64,000 nucleotides of DNA from CAZEHO01 sp964511945. Its GTDB lineage: Bacteria > Actinomycetota > Acidimicrobiia > Spongiisociales > UBA11373. This document shows, piece by piece, positions 35,781 through 43,670 of this stretch (positions are counted from its first letter, which is position 1; every line of letters starts with the position of its first letter). The notes under the pieces are model-generated. The model made no database searches and was not told where the DNA came from. It worked only from the letters and a program-made list of their open reading frames with translations. The translations under genes and the position numbers were made by a program. The stretch is from assembly GCA_964511945.1 (NCBI GenBank), contig CAZEHO010000009.1:1-64000 (forward strand), given 5' to 3'.

Positions 35781-36625
35781 GCTTCCCCCCACAGGTCGGC
35801 CAGCCGCGCGGTGACCTCGCCGGGGGTGAACACACCGAAGAGGTGTGGCAGCCGGGTCGCCGGAGGCAGCTGCTCAAGCCATGTCTGCTGCGAGCGGCGC
35901 AAGCCGCAGTGCAGGGTGGCGGCGTCCTTCGCCGGTCCCGGCGGCGCATCGATCAGCTGATCCGCTTCGACCTCCAGGTTCGGAAGCAGCCGGTTCACCA
36001 CCACTTCGGCGATGTCGATGAGCTGTTCCCGTTCCAGGTCGGCGAGCGCCTGCAATGTCTCGGTGACCGGGAGCTCCTCCGCCAGTGTGGCCATCACGAG
36101 CCCGGTGTGACTGGGGTCCTCGAGCAGGCCCCGCATCCACGCTGCCTGCCGCTCCACCCGCCCGGACGGCACCAGGCCTTCGATCGTCGCTGGAGCCCGC
36201 AGATAGGAGAGCATCTGGCCGATCGGCGGCCCGTCGGCGACCACGAGATCCCATTCGTCACGGCTGGCTTCGAAGGTCGCCTTTCCGATGACCACGGTGT
36301 CGCGAATACCGGGCACGGTGTCGGCGAGAACCTGGAACGCTTTCCCTGCAGGGCCGAACGTGGGGAGATGGAGTTGGAGTCGCAGGTACTCGTCGAGTGA
36401 AACGGCCGGATCGACCGCCAGTGCTTCCAGTCCGGGTCGAATTGTCCGGGGCCGGTAGCGGAGCTCCTCGACCCTGAGGTGAGCGGCCAGGCCGATGCCG
36501 TCGGTCATCGCCATCGCCAGGACTTTGCGTCCGGTGCGGGCGGCCCTGACCGCCAGCGCTGCGGTGAGTGCCGATCGTCCGACACCTCCCTTGCCGGTGA
36601 CGATGATGAGCCGGCGGTCCAGCAC
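35777..36625 (-). CDS. ArsA/Get3-like ATPase, partner with altered P-loop
   Basis: 282 residues. Walker A reads GKGGVGRSA: the signature Lys12 is kept, but the P-loop lysine, normally invariant, is Arg17. This is the mirror image of the neighbouring subunit. VVADGPPIGQML corresponds to the DTPP switch. It corresponds in order and type to mycobacterial Rv3679, which as I recall keeps the P-loop lysine. It is the second gene of a minus-strand operon (36862 to 34758). Nucleotide binding by this subunit alone is doubtful. Confidence 0.82.
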   Translation of the reverse strand: MLDRRLIIVTGKGGVGRSALTAALAVRAARTGRKVLAMAMTDGIGLAAHLRVEELRYRPRTIRPGLEALAVDPAVSLDEYLRLQLHLPTFGPAGKAFQVLADTVPGIRDTVVIGKATFEASRDEWDLVVADGPPIGQMLSYLRAPATIEGLVPSGRVERQAAWMRGLLEDPSHTGLVMATLAEELPVTETLQALADLEREQLIDIAEVVVNRLLPNLEVEADQLIDAPPGPAKDAATLHCGLRRSQQTWLEQLPPATRLPHLFGVFTPGEVTARLADLWGEA

Positions 36626-36649
36626 GACGGTGCCTGCGCTGTGGTGCCG

Positions 36650-36862
36650 CTAAGTGCCCAGCGGGATCCGCAGGACGAGCTCCTGGCCCTCTACCGACCA
36701 GGCGGCGGATGCGACCAGCGAATAATCCGTGAAGTCCTGCTGGGCGCCTGCGATGTAGGCGCGCCGAGCCTCACCCTCGAGCGGGGGAACGCCCCGCTCC
36801 TTGACCGCATCGGCCCGTTCCCGGAATCGTGCGACGAAACCGTCCACGTCGAAATTGGCCAT
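36650..36862 (-). CDS. Small conserved-type protein upstream of the ATPase pair
   Basis: 70 residues, no membrane segment, no recognised domain. It begins MANFDVDGFVARFRERADAV and contains the patch PPLEGEARRAYIAGAQQDF. A small protein of similar length precedes the ATPase pair in some actinobacteria, to my recollection, so a role with the pair is plausible. AGGGAG lies 6 nt before the ATG, with TAGCCT further upstream as a likely -10. It ends 24 nt before the first ATPase gene. Confidence 0.65.
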   Translation of the reverse strand: MANFDVDGFVARFRERADAVKERGVPPLEGEARRAYIAGAQQDFTDYSLVASAAWSVEGQELVLRIPLGT

Positions 36863-36927
36863 GTTGCTCCCTGATCCGGCGTTGCTGCGAGGCTACCGCC
36901 GAACTGGTGCCATCTGGAGCCGCAGCA

Positions 36928-38553
36928 CTATCCGCCGGAGCGGCGGCGTTCGGCCCTCCGCTCGCCCTCGAGCCGGGCCAACCCGTAGTCCTCGTGGTCG
37001 ACGAACTCCATTGCCGCCGCGATCACCCGGTGGCCGGCTCCCTCGCCGATGAGATCGTGCATCTGCTGGCAGATCCGGCGATATGACTCATGGCCGCCGC
37101 GGACGGTTCGAAGCTCGAGCAGGTGAAACGCCTCTCGGGCGTTGAACTCCATGTAGAAGCGGACTCGATACGCGAACGGGATCGTGTACTGCGCAACGTC
37201 GGGTCCGAACTCGGCATCGAATGCGGCATGGAGACCGGCCGTACGTTCCATCGCCTCGTCCCACAGGCCGGTGGCACCGATTTCGTGGATGACCTCCGGA
37301 GTGATGTACCCATGGCGCGGTCCCAGCCGCTGCCACTCGAGGGTCAGCATCCGGTGCCGCTGCAGGTCACGGAAGATCCCGTAATCGGCGAGGACGTCGA
37401 ACCGGTAGGAGGTTCGCTCGAAGGCGCGGCCCGGCTTGTGCCGCCGGTTGCGCCGGTCACCAACGGCGCGGCGCAGGATGGCGGCCCGCGCATCCGGCGT
37501 GAGCCCTCGGACGTGGGCGAGCGCCTGGGCGTCGCTCAGATTCCCTCCGGCATACAGCGCAGCGGCCGCCACCTTCAGCTCACCATCAGGGTCCCAATCG
37601 GTCAGCTCAACCTCGGTCCCCGACGCCGGTTCGACCGGAACCGCCGCTGCGGCCTCGGCCGCCGCTGCAGCGGTCTCGGCGATGTATGCCGACCATGCCC
37701 CGCCGCGGTCGGGGAGGTCGACGCGACGCAGGAACGCCGGGATGACCTTCCGGAGCTCGATCAGCATGAGATCGGCGTAGGCCCGGATCTCAGCGAGCGG
37801 GTATGCCCGCATCCGCAGCAGCATCATCTCGTACGCCTGGCCGCTGGCGTAGATGCCGACGTTCGAGGTAGTGGCGGCCGGAAGCAGACCGCGAAGGTCG
37901 TCGCAGGCCGCAGCGCGGATCGTTGCGCGATAGACCACGTCGGAGTCACCGGGCTGCTGGGGATGAGCAGCCTCGAAGTAGGCGACGACGTCGTCGATGA
38001 GGCTGGCATAGGTGTCGAACAGCCAATCCAGGGTCGTGCGGAATTCGGCTTCGAGCGCGGTGCCGGCGACCTCGGGGGGCACGTGATACCGGTAGCGCTC
38101 GCCGAGTCGCTGGTCGTAGAAGATGTACCGGGTGCTCTGCTCCAGGTACGAAGCGATGCGTCCCCACTCGAGCACCTTCGTGAGCAGGTTCGAAGCCTGC
38201 TCACAGGCCAGATGGACCCCGCCGAGTTGGGCCACCGAGTCATCGCCGTATTCGGTGAAGACCCGCTGGTAGAGCCGCTCGGCCCGCTCCCGATTGACAC
38301 CCTCGTCGGCTTTCCCCATGGCCTCGGCGACGGCGGCGATCCCAATCTCGGGAACGTCGTAGAACTCATCGAGGAAGAGGCGCCGGATGGACTTGGTGGT
38401 GCGGCTGTAGCGGGAGAACAGCGCACCCTTAACCACCTCCGGCAGATTGGTGAGTGCGAATACCGGACCGTCGACGTCGGTTACGAATCGTTCGAGGATC
38501 CCCCGTTCGGCAGGGCTGAAGGTCTCGCGGTGATACGCCGATGCACCCGACAT
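36928..38553 (-). CDS. Double-domain ThyX-family protein
   Basis: 541 residues, about twice a normal ThyX (about 220-250). Both halves look ThyX-like: the first has EQASNLLTKVLEWGR, EQSTRYIFYD and TSNVGIYASGQAYEMML; the second has RDLQRHRMLTLEWQRLG with RHR at 399-401, and FNAREAFHLLELRT. ThyX makes dTMP from dUMP with FAD and methylenetetrahydrofolate through the motif RHRxxSxNExSxRY. In the second half this is degenerate, so catalytic activity is uncertain; database names may still call such proteins FAD-dependent thymidylate synthase. The N-terminal half retains STRY only. A TAACCT hexamer 6 nt before the ATG predicts a leaderless mRNA. Confidence 0.75.
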   Translation of the reverse strand: MSGASAYHRETFSPAERGILERFVTDVDGPVFALTNLPEVVKGALFSRYSRTTKSIRRLFLDEFYDVPEIGIAAVAEAMGKADEGVNRERAERLYQRVFTEYGDDSVAQLGGVHLACEQASNLLTKVLEWGRIASYLEQSTRYIFYDQRLGERYRYHVPPEVAGTALEAEFRTTLDWLFDTYASLIDDVVAYFEAAHPQQPGDSDVVYRATIRAAACDDLRGLLPAATTSNVGIYASGQAYEMMLLRMRAYPLAEIRAYADLMLIELRKVIPAFLRRVDLPDRGGAWSAYIAETAAAAAEAAAAVPVEPASGTEVELTDWDPDGELKVAAAALYAGGNLSDAQALAHVRGLTPDARAAILRRAVGDRRNRRHKPGRAFERTSYRFDVLADYGIFRDLQRHRMLTLEWQRLGPRHGYITPEVIHEIGATGLWDEAMERTAGLHAAFDAEFGPDVAQYTIPFAYRVRFYMEFNAREAFHLLELRTVRGGHESYRRICQQMHDLIGEGAGHRVIAAAMEFVDHEDYGLARLEGERRAERRRSGG

Positions 38554-38559
38554 GCGGCG

Positions 38560-38565
38560 AGGTTA
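38560..38565 (-). promoter_or_regulatory. -10 hexamer TAACCT, leaderless promoter of thyX-like gene
   Basis: The hexamer on the minus strand ends 6 nt before the ATG at 38553, leaving no room for a ribosome-binding site. Confidence 0.5.
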
Positions 38566-38617
38566 GCGGCCGAATTACACGCGTGTCGTTCCGGGTCCCA
38601 CACCGGGTCCAGGGCGG

Positions 38618-38623
38618 TACGCT
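38618..38623 (+). promoter_or_regulatory. -10 hexamer TACGCT, leaderless promoter
   Basis: The hexamer ends 8 nt before the ATG at 38632. It is back to back with the thyX-like promoter, 52 bp apart. Confidence 0.45.
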
Positions 38624-38631
38624 GCAACTCG

Positions 38632-38940
38632 ATGACGATCATCCGGATTGTGATCGGGGTCATCATCACCGCAATCGTGGCGGTGGCGCTGGTGCCGATG
38701 CTGGTCCTGCTCGACATGGTGGGCGGGGGCGACGGCTGGGGAATGTGCCCGGACGGCATCGCCTCCTGTTCGACGTCGTACTTCGACGGTCCCGAACTGC
38801 TGGCCGCGCTGATGATCATCATCTTCCTGCTGCTGATGACGCTGCGGATGGCCTTGCACCTCCAGCGGCTGATCGACAGCCGCCGCACCCGGGTCGACGC
38901 CCAGTCAATGAGCCGGGGTGATCGCTTCGGCCGCTGGTAG
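38632..38940 (+). CDS. Small two-helix membrane protein, unrecognised
   Basis: 102 residues with two transmembrane segments (about 4-28 and 57-78). The loop between them contains two cysteines in CPDGIASCSTSYFDGPE and probably faces outside. The basic C-terminus (RLIDSRRTR, RGDRFGRW) is cytosolic. No family recognised. The start is supported by a TACGCT hexamer 8 nt upstream. Its last 36 nt overlap the convergent EamA gene tail to tail, which constrains both C-termini. Confidence 0.6.
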   Translation: MTIIRIVIGVIITAIVAVALVPMLVLLDMVGGGDGWGMCPDGIASCSTSYFDGPELLAALMIIIFLLLMTLRMALHLQRLIDSRRTRVDAQSMSRGDRFGRW

Positions 38941-39786
38941 TTCGTCCTCGGCTCCTGCGGCCGCCAGCACTGCATAGATCCCGATCAGGATCAACCCGGC
39001 GCCGATCCAGCCGCGCAGGCCGAGCCGCTCACCGAGCACGATGGCGCCGGTGGCCGCGGCAAAGGCCGGTTCCAGTGCCAGCACGATCGCAGTCCGGGCC
39101 GGACCGATGACGGTCTGACTCCAGACCTGGAGGTAGAAGGCGCCGGCGCTCACCAGGATCCCGGTGATCAGCAGGGCCGGCCAGACGGAGGCCTCGGGGA
39201 GCGGGAGACCTTCGAGCGCCGCCGACATGGCGAGACCGGCCACCGCGGTGGTCAACAGTTGCACCCCTGTGAACGACAGCACCGGGTAGGAAGAGGCGAC
39301 GCGGGCCAAGAACACTATGTGTCCGGCAAACCCGGCTGCAGCTCCCACCGTGAGCAGGTCGCCCCGCTGCAGCGACAGGCCGTCATGCAGGGTGAGCGTG
39401 GCGAATCCGACGAACGCAATCGCAGCCCCGATCAGCACCAGGATGCGCGGGGCGTATCGCCCGACGATCGCTGCGAACAGCGGGGTGAGCACCACGAAGA
39501 GCCCGGTGATGAGGCCCGAATTGGACGCCGAGGTGTACTGCAGCCCGAGCGTCTGCAGGATGTAGCCGCTGTAGAGAAACGCCCCGGCGATCGCTCCGTC
39601 CCGCCAGACCCTGCGGCCCCGTGGGGGCGAAATGGCCAGCAGGAGTGCGGCGCCGAGCAGGAACCGCCAGCCGACGAATCCATACGGGGGCAGGGTGGCA
39701 ATGGCTTCCTTGACGACCACGAAGGTGGCCCCGAACAGCAGTGCGGCGAGAGCGAGGGCGGCGTAGGCGAGGTGGTGGCGGCGCAT
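38905..39786 (-). CDS. EamA/DMT-family transporter
   Basis: 293 residues with ten predicted transmembrane helices arranged as two EamA repeats of five (about 5-135 and 143-280). LFGATFVVVKEAI, PYGFVGWRFLLGA and the second-repeat ALEPAFAAATGAIVLGERLG are typical of drug/metabolite transporters of this family. The substrate is unknown; members export amino acids, metabolites or drugs. It overlaps the previous gene tail to tail by 36 nt. Between its start and the next gene (39787-39900) is only a degenerate repeat-like tract. Confidence 0.88.
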   Translation of the reverse strand: MRRHHLAYAALALAALLFGATFVVVKEAIATLPPYGFVGWRFLLGAALLLAISPPRGRRVWRDGAIAGAFLYSGYILQTLGLQYTSASNSGLITGLFVVLTPLFAAIVGRYAPRILVLIGAAIAFVGFATLTLHDGLSLQRGDLLTVGAAAGFAGHIVFLARVASSYPVLSFTGVQLLTTAVAGLAMSAALEGLPLPEASVWPALLITGILVSAGAFYLQVWSQTVIGPARTAIVLALEPAFAAATGAIVLGERLGLRGWIGAGLILIGIYAVLAAAGAEDELPAAEAITPAH

Positions 39787-39900
39787 GGTGAATTCGGAGT
39801 GCTCAGTTCACAGTATTCGGTTGCCCGACTCGCGAAGCTCGATCGCCGACACCGGGAACTGGAGACTGAACACCGCCGGATGCCGACCGGCAGGCGGCGT

Positions 39901-40872
39901 TCACTCTGTCGTCGTGTCGTCCTCACTTGGATCACGCGGCAACGGCAGCTCACCCGTCGGATGTTTTGGTTTCGGGAGGGCGTCGTGTTCGGGCGCCGGG
40001 TTGATCACGGGGCGGCGTGCTCGGGGAGGTGTGACCCGGCGGTCGGGAGCCAAACGCTCGGGGGTGGGTGCGGTTGGGCGCACCGGCGGTGTTGCCGTCC
40101 CACCGGAAGGATCGGGGTCGTCGGCGGCGGGCTCGGGTTGTGGCTGCGGCCGAGGCCGCGGTACCGGCTGGACCTGCGGCCGGGGACGGGGTGTCGGCTG
40201 CTCACCTTGCGGCTCGGCGGTGGGACCCTGTCGCGGCTGGGCACTCCGGCGCGGTTGCGGCTGGTCGGGGGCCGCGGGCGCCGCGCGGCGCACCGTGAGG
40301 GCGGGGTCCTCGGCGGGTACTTCGGGTCGAGTCCTCCCCGCTGGTTCGGTCTGAGCCGCCGGCGTCTGCTGCGCCCTCGTGCGACGGCTCGGCGGTGCCG
40401 CCGCCCGCGGTTGGGCCGGGGCAGGGTTCATGCCGCCGCTGGGGAGCCGCAACAACGACCGGGCGAGCCCGATCACGATTCCGGCGACCACGACCAGGGT
40501 GCCGAACACCAGCAGCTTGGCGCCGAGCCCGACCTCGCCGCCGATGGTGTTGGCGACATTCCCCGCATCGAGATACTTCACCACCGCGTAGGGCAGGGCG
40601 GCGACCGCGAGGACCAGCGACAGCCAGCCGAGTGGGGCCGGCAGAGGACGGCTGTGGTCTGGGATCATCGTGACCGCAAATACCGGGATCACCAGCAGCA
40701 GAGCAGGCAGTGCATCGGCCGCGATGGCCGTTCGATCGCCGGCCTCGGCAGTGATGAACGGCAGGCTCATCGAACCGAGCACGATGAGGACACCGAGGTC
40801 GATGACGATCCGAGAGGCGTGAAAAGCCAGGCGGGTCGATTGGCGTTGGCGGGCCGGGGGCCGCGAGTCCAC
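39901..40872 (-). CDS. Unrecognised membrane protein with Pro/Arg-rich tail
   Basis: 323 residues. The N-terminal third holds about four transmembrane segments (roughly 20-145). The remaining 170 residues are a disordered tail rich in Pro, Arg, Gln and Ala with repeated PRP/PQP, ending acidic. No domain recognised. GTG 40872 is preferred because AGAGGGA lies 8 nt upstream; an ATG at 40956 would add 28 low-complexity residues and overlap the xpt gene. A TAACCT hexamer at 40905-40910 may be its -10, inside the xpt end. Confidence 0.6.
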   Translation of the reverse strand: MDSRPPARQRQSTRLAFHASRIVIDLGVLIVLGSMSLPFITAEAGDRTAIAADALPALLLVIPVFAVTMIPDHSRPLPAPLGWLSLVLAVAALPYAVVKYLDAGNVANTIGGEVGLGAKLLVFGTLVVVAGIVIGLARSLLRLPSGGMNPAPAQPRAAAPPSRRTRAQQTPAAQTEPAGRTRPEVPAEDPALTVRRAAPAAPDQPQPRRSAQPRQGPTAEPQGEQPTPRPRPQVQPVPRPRPQPQPEPAADDPDPSGGTATPPVRPTAPTPERLAPDRRVTPPRARRPVINPAPEHDALPKPKHPTGELPLPRDPSEDDTTTE

Positions 40873-40906
40873 GATCTGTGTCCCTCTGCGTCGAGCAGAT
40901 GCGAGG

Positions 40907-41512
40907 TTAGCCCGGGTCGGGTGGCGTGCCCGGCAGCGGGGCGAGGTCGATGGCACCCGCCTGCATCGAGTTGATCACGGCGAGAGAATCGACCCGCCAG
41001 GCGTGCGCCTCGAGCTTCTCACGGCCGCCGGCGAATGCCTTCTCGATAACGAAGGCGAGCCCTACCACCTCGGAGGCGGCCTCTTCGGTGATTTCACCCA
41101 ACGCCTCGGCGGTTCTCCCACCCGACAGGAAGTCATCCACGACAAGAACGCGCCGTCCGGCCTCGAACACCCGGCGCGATACCTCGACGCGGTATTCCGT
41201 TCCTTTGGTCGTCGAGATCACGTCGCGGAAGAATGCATGACGGTCGCCGACGCCGAGAAACTTCTTGGCGTAGATCATCGGGATGCCGAGATGGAACGCG
41301 CAGGCGAGTCCCGGGGGAATGCCGCTCGCCTCGGCGGTGAGCACCAGGTCGGGGTCGGCATCGGCGAACCGGGCCGCCATGTCCTCACCGATGATCTGCA
41401 TCAGCGCCGGATCTACTCGATGGTTGAGGAAGTCGTCGACCTTGAGCAGGGAGCCTTCGACCCGTCCGCGTTCCAGGATTGCCGCTCTCAACTGCTCTGC
41501 CCCGGTGGCCAT
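40907..41512 (-). CDS. xpt: Xanthine phosphoribosyltransferase
   Basis: 201 residues. It converts xanthine and PRPP to XMP in purine salvage. The Xpt pattern is clear: LKVDDFLNHRVDP, TAEASGIPPGLA, the PRPP-binding loop RVLVVDDFLSGGRT, and GLAFVIEKAFAGG. These features distinguish it from adenine phosphoribosyltransferase. A GGGGGAG Shine-Dalgarno precedes the ATG by a few bases, and TACCCT at 41543-41548 on the minus strand is a likely -10. No purine riboswitch is visible in the short leader. Confidence 0.88.
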   Translation of the reverse strand: MATGAEQLRAAILERGRVEGSLLKVDDFLNHRVDPALMQIIGEDMAARFADADPDLVLTAEASGIPPGLACAFHLGIPMIYAKKFLGVGDRHAFFRDVISTTKGTEYRVEVSRRVFEAGRRVLVVDDFLSGGRTAEALGEITEEAASEVVGLAFVIEKAFAGGREKLEAHAWRVDSLAVINSMQAGAIDLAPLPGTPPDPG

Positions 41513-41562
41513 GCTCCCCCGCTCTGCGCCGTGTGGCGGGGAAGGGTACAGGATCCCTGTTC

Positions 41563-41581
41563 GCTCGCTGCGCTAGCGAGC
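41563..41581. repeat. Intergenic inverted repeat between xpt and nth
   Basis: GCTCGCT-GCGCT-AGCGAGC forms a 7-bp stem with a 5-nt loop between divergent genes. It is followed by a degenerate tract with AGACCTCTGACTTCTGACCT. Because both flanking genes point away from it, it is not a terminator. Confidence 0.45.
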
Positions 41582-41650
41582 AGGAATCGGGAATCAGGTA
41601 TCGGAGATCAGACAGATGAGTGAGACCTCTGACTTCTGACCTCTGCTCAT

Positions 41651-41656
41651 TACCAT
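41651..41656 (+). promoter_or_regulatory. -10 hexamer TACCAT, leaderless promoter of nth
   Basis: The hexamer ends 8 nt before the ATG at 41665. This also decides the start against a longer in-frame ATG at 41620, which lies upstream of the hexamer. Confidence 0.5.
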
Positions 41657-41664
41657 CCCCGGCC

Positions 41665-42336
41665 ATGGCGACGACCCCGGCCGGACCGCCGACGACGGCG
41701 GAGAAACGTTTCGCCCGCACGATCCTCGATCGGCTCTATCGCCGCTATCCGGAGATGGGGACCGCTCTCGATTACTCCGACCCGTGGCAGTTGCTGGTGG
41801 CCACAGTCCTGAGCGCCCAGACCACCGATGAGAACGTGAACCGTGTCACGCCGGTGTTGTTCGAGCGCTGGCCGACCTCGGCCGACCTGGCCGCCGCGGA
41901 TCCGGAAGCGGTCGAAGAGGTGGTGTTCTCGGCCGGCTTCTACCGCCAGAAGACCAAGTCGATCATTGCCCTGAGCCGGGATCTCGAGGACGTCTTCGGA
42001 GGCGTTGTGCCGAGGTCCATCGACGAACTGGTCACGCTCCGCGGGGTGGGTCGCAAGACCGCTTCGGTACTGCTGGCCGAGGCGTGGGGATTACCGGCGA
42101 TTGCGGTCGATACACACGTCAAGCGGGCCGCCGGACGCCTCGGGCTCACCTCGGAGAGCGATCCGACCAAGATCGAGCTTGATCTCAGAGGGCTCTACCC
42201 GGAGCGGCGGTGGGCCGGGGTCTCGATGCGCTTCATTCAGTTCGGACGCGAGGTCTGTGACGCTCGCACGCCGCGGTGTTGGGAATGCCCGCTGGCGGAC
42301 CGGTGCCCGTATCCGGACAAGACTCCACCGCCGTGA
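41665..42336 (+). CDS. nth: Endonuclease III
   Basis: 223-residue bifunctional DNA glycosylase/AP lyase that removes oxidised pyrimidines. The helix-hairpin-helix GPD motif LRGVGRKTA holds catalytic Lys131, and Asp149 lies in AVDTHV. The [4Fe-4S] cluster ligands are Cys198, Cys205, Cys208 and Cys214 with the canonical C-x6-C-x2-C-x5-C spacing. The stop overlaps the next gene's GTG as GTGA. Confidence 0.95.
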   Translation: MATTPAGPPTTAEKRFARTILDRLYRRYPEMGTALDYSDPWQLLVATVLSAQTTDENVNRVTPVLFERWPTSADLAAADPEAVEEVVFSAGFYRQKTKSIIALSRDLEDVFGGVVPRSIDELVTLRGVGRKTASVLLAEAWGLPAIAVDTHVKRAAGRLGLTSESDPTKIELDLRGLYPERRWAGVSMRFIQFGREVCDARTPRCWECPLADRCPYPDKTPPP

Positions 42337-43670
42337 CCGGCTGGCGCAGCGCCGTTGCGCTGCGGTCTCCCCACGATCGCGAGATCGCAGCCCTGGCCAT
42401 CCCGGCGCTGGGTGCGCTGGTCGCCGATCCGGTGCTGTCGCTGGTCGATACCGCGTTCGTCGGCCGGGTGGGAAGCGACGAACTGGCTGCGCTGGGAGTG
42501 GCAACCGCAGTGTTCGCGGTGGCCTTCTTCGCGTTCAACTTCCTGGAGTACGGGACCACCGCCCTGGTTGCCAGGGCGGTCGGGGCCGGTGAATCCACCA
42601 ACGCCGGTCGATCGGTGGTGCTTGCGTTCCTGACCGCCGGGGTCGCCGGCGCCGGGGCGATCCTGGTGCTCGAGGTCTTCACCGGTCCCATCGCGGGTGC
42701 GCTCGGGGCCGGAGGCGAGGTGCGTGAAGCGGCCGTCACCTACATCCGGATCCGGGCATTGGCTGCTCCGGCAGTGCTCGTGGTGCGCTCCGGGCACGGT
42801 GCGTTTCGCGGCTACCAGGACACGAGGACTCCTCTCATCGTGACCCTCGGGATCAACGGGATCAACCTGGTGCTGGATCCGATCCTGATCTTCGGAGTCG
42901 GCTGGGGGATCGCCGGGGCCGCCTGGGCGACGGTGGCCGCTCAGTGGATCGGAGCCGCCTGGTTCCTTGCCCTACTGCTCGGTCCGCGGGGGCGGCGGCT
43001 CGGCATCGAACCCGGGCGGCCGGATCCTGCCGAGCTGTGGGCCTTTCTCCGTATCGGACGCGATCTCGCGATCCGCACCGGGGCGCTGCTCGCAGCGTTC
43101 ACCCTGGCGAGTGCAGTGGCCACCCGGGTGTCGGACACCGCGATCGCCGCTCATCAGGTGGTGATGCAGTTCTGGACGCTCCTCGCCCTCGGACTCGATG
43201 CCGTCGCGATTGCGGCGCAGGCCCTGGTCGGCCGCTACCTGGGAGAGCGGCGGGTGGCCGCCGCCACCGCCGTAGCCGATCGAATCGCGGCACTCGGCGC
43301 GGCCGTCGGGGTCGTGATGGGGTTTGTGGTGCTGGCCGCCGGCCGGGTGGTACCCGGCTGGTTCACTACGGACCAGGGGATCGTCGATGCGATCGGGGTG
43401 GTGTGGCCGATCCTGGCGCTGCAGCAACCGCTCAACGCCGTGGTGTTTGCCTGGGACGGGGTGTTCATCGGCGCCGGCGACTTCGCCTATCTCGCGGTGG
43501 CGACGGCCGGTGCCGCCGCAGCCGCCGCCGTGGTGTTCCTGCTGGTGCTCCCGCTGGGCTGGGGCCTGGCCGGCGTGTGGTGGGCAATCAGCGCACTGCT
43601 CGCAGCCAGATTCCTCACATTGGCATGGAGACGGGTGGCTCCGGCGGGCCCTCTTCATCATCGTCGGTGA
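42333..43670 (+). CDS. MATE-family efflux transporter
   Basis: 445 residues, twelve predicted transmembrane helices in two homologous halves. The first helix region ALVADPVLSLVDTAFVGRVG and the middle AHQVVMQFWTLLALGLDA are characteristic of the DinF branch of MATE exporters, which use a sodium or proton gradient. Substrate unknown. GTG 42333 overlaps the nth stop as GTGA and gives the normal length. The last 56 nt overlap the convergent MFS gene. Pairing with endonuclease III suggests only cotranscription, not a shared pathway. Confidence 0.88.
   Translation: MTGWRSAVALRSPHDREIAALAIPALGALVADPVLSLVDTAFVGRVGSDELAALGVATAVFAVAFFAFNFLEYGTTALVARAVGAGESTNAGRSVVLAFLTAGVAGAGAILVLEVFTGPIAGALGAGGEVREAAVTYIRIRALAAPAVLVVRSGHGAFRGYQDTRTPLIVTLGINGINLVLDPILIFGVGWGIAGAAWATVAAQWIGAAWFLALLLGPRGRRLGIEPGRPDPAELWAFLRIGRDLAIRTGALLAAFTLASAVATRVSDTAIAAHQVVMQFWTLLALGLDAVAIAAQALVGRYLGERRVAAATAVADRIAALGAAVGVVMGFVVLAAGRVVPGWFTTDQGIVDAIGVVWPILALQQPLNAVVFAWDGVFIGAGDFAYLAVATAGAAAAAAVVFLLVLPLGWGLAGVWWAISALLAARFLTLAWRRVAPAGPLHHRR

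Noticed and set aside
39259..40974. A 571-codon plus-strand frame opposite the EamA and Pro/Arg-rich genes
   Set aside because: It crosses two real minus-strand genes and an intergenic tract. The translated text is low complexity with no hydrophobic or domain pattern.
41563..41581. Terminator
   Set aside because: The stem-loop lies upstream of both xpt and nth, which are transcribed away from it.
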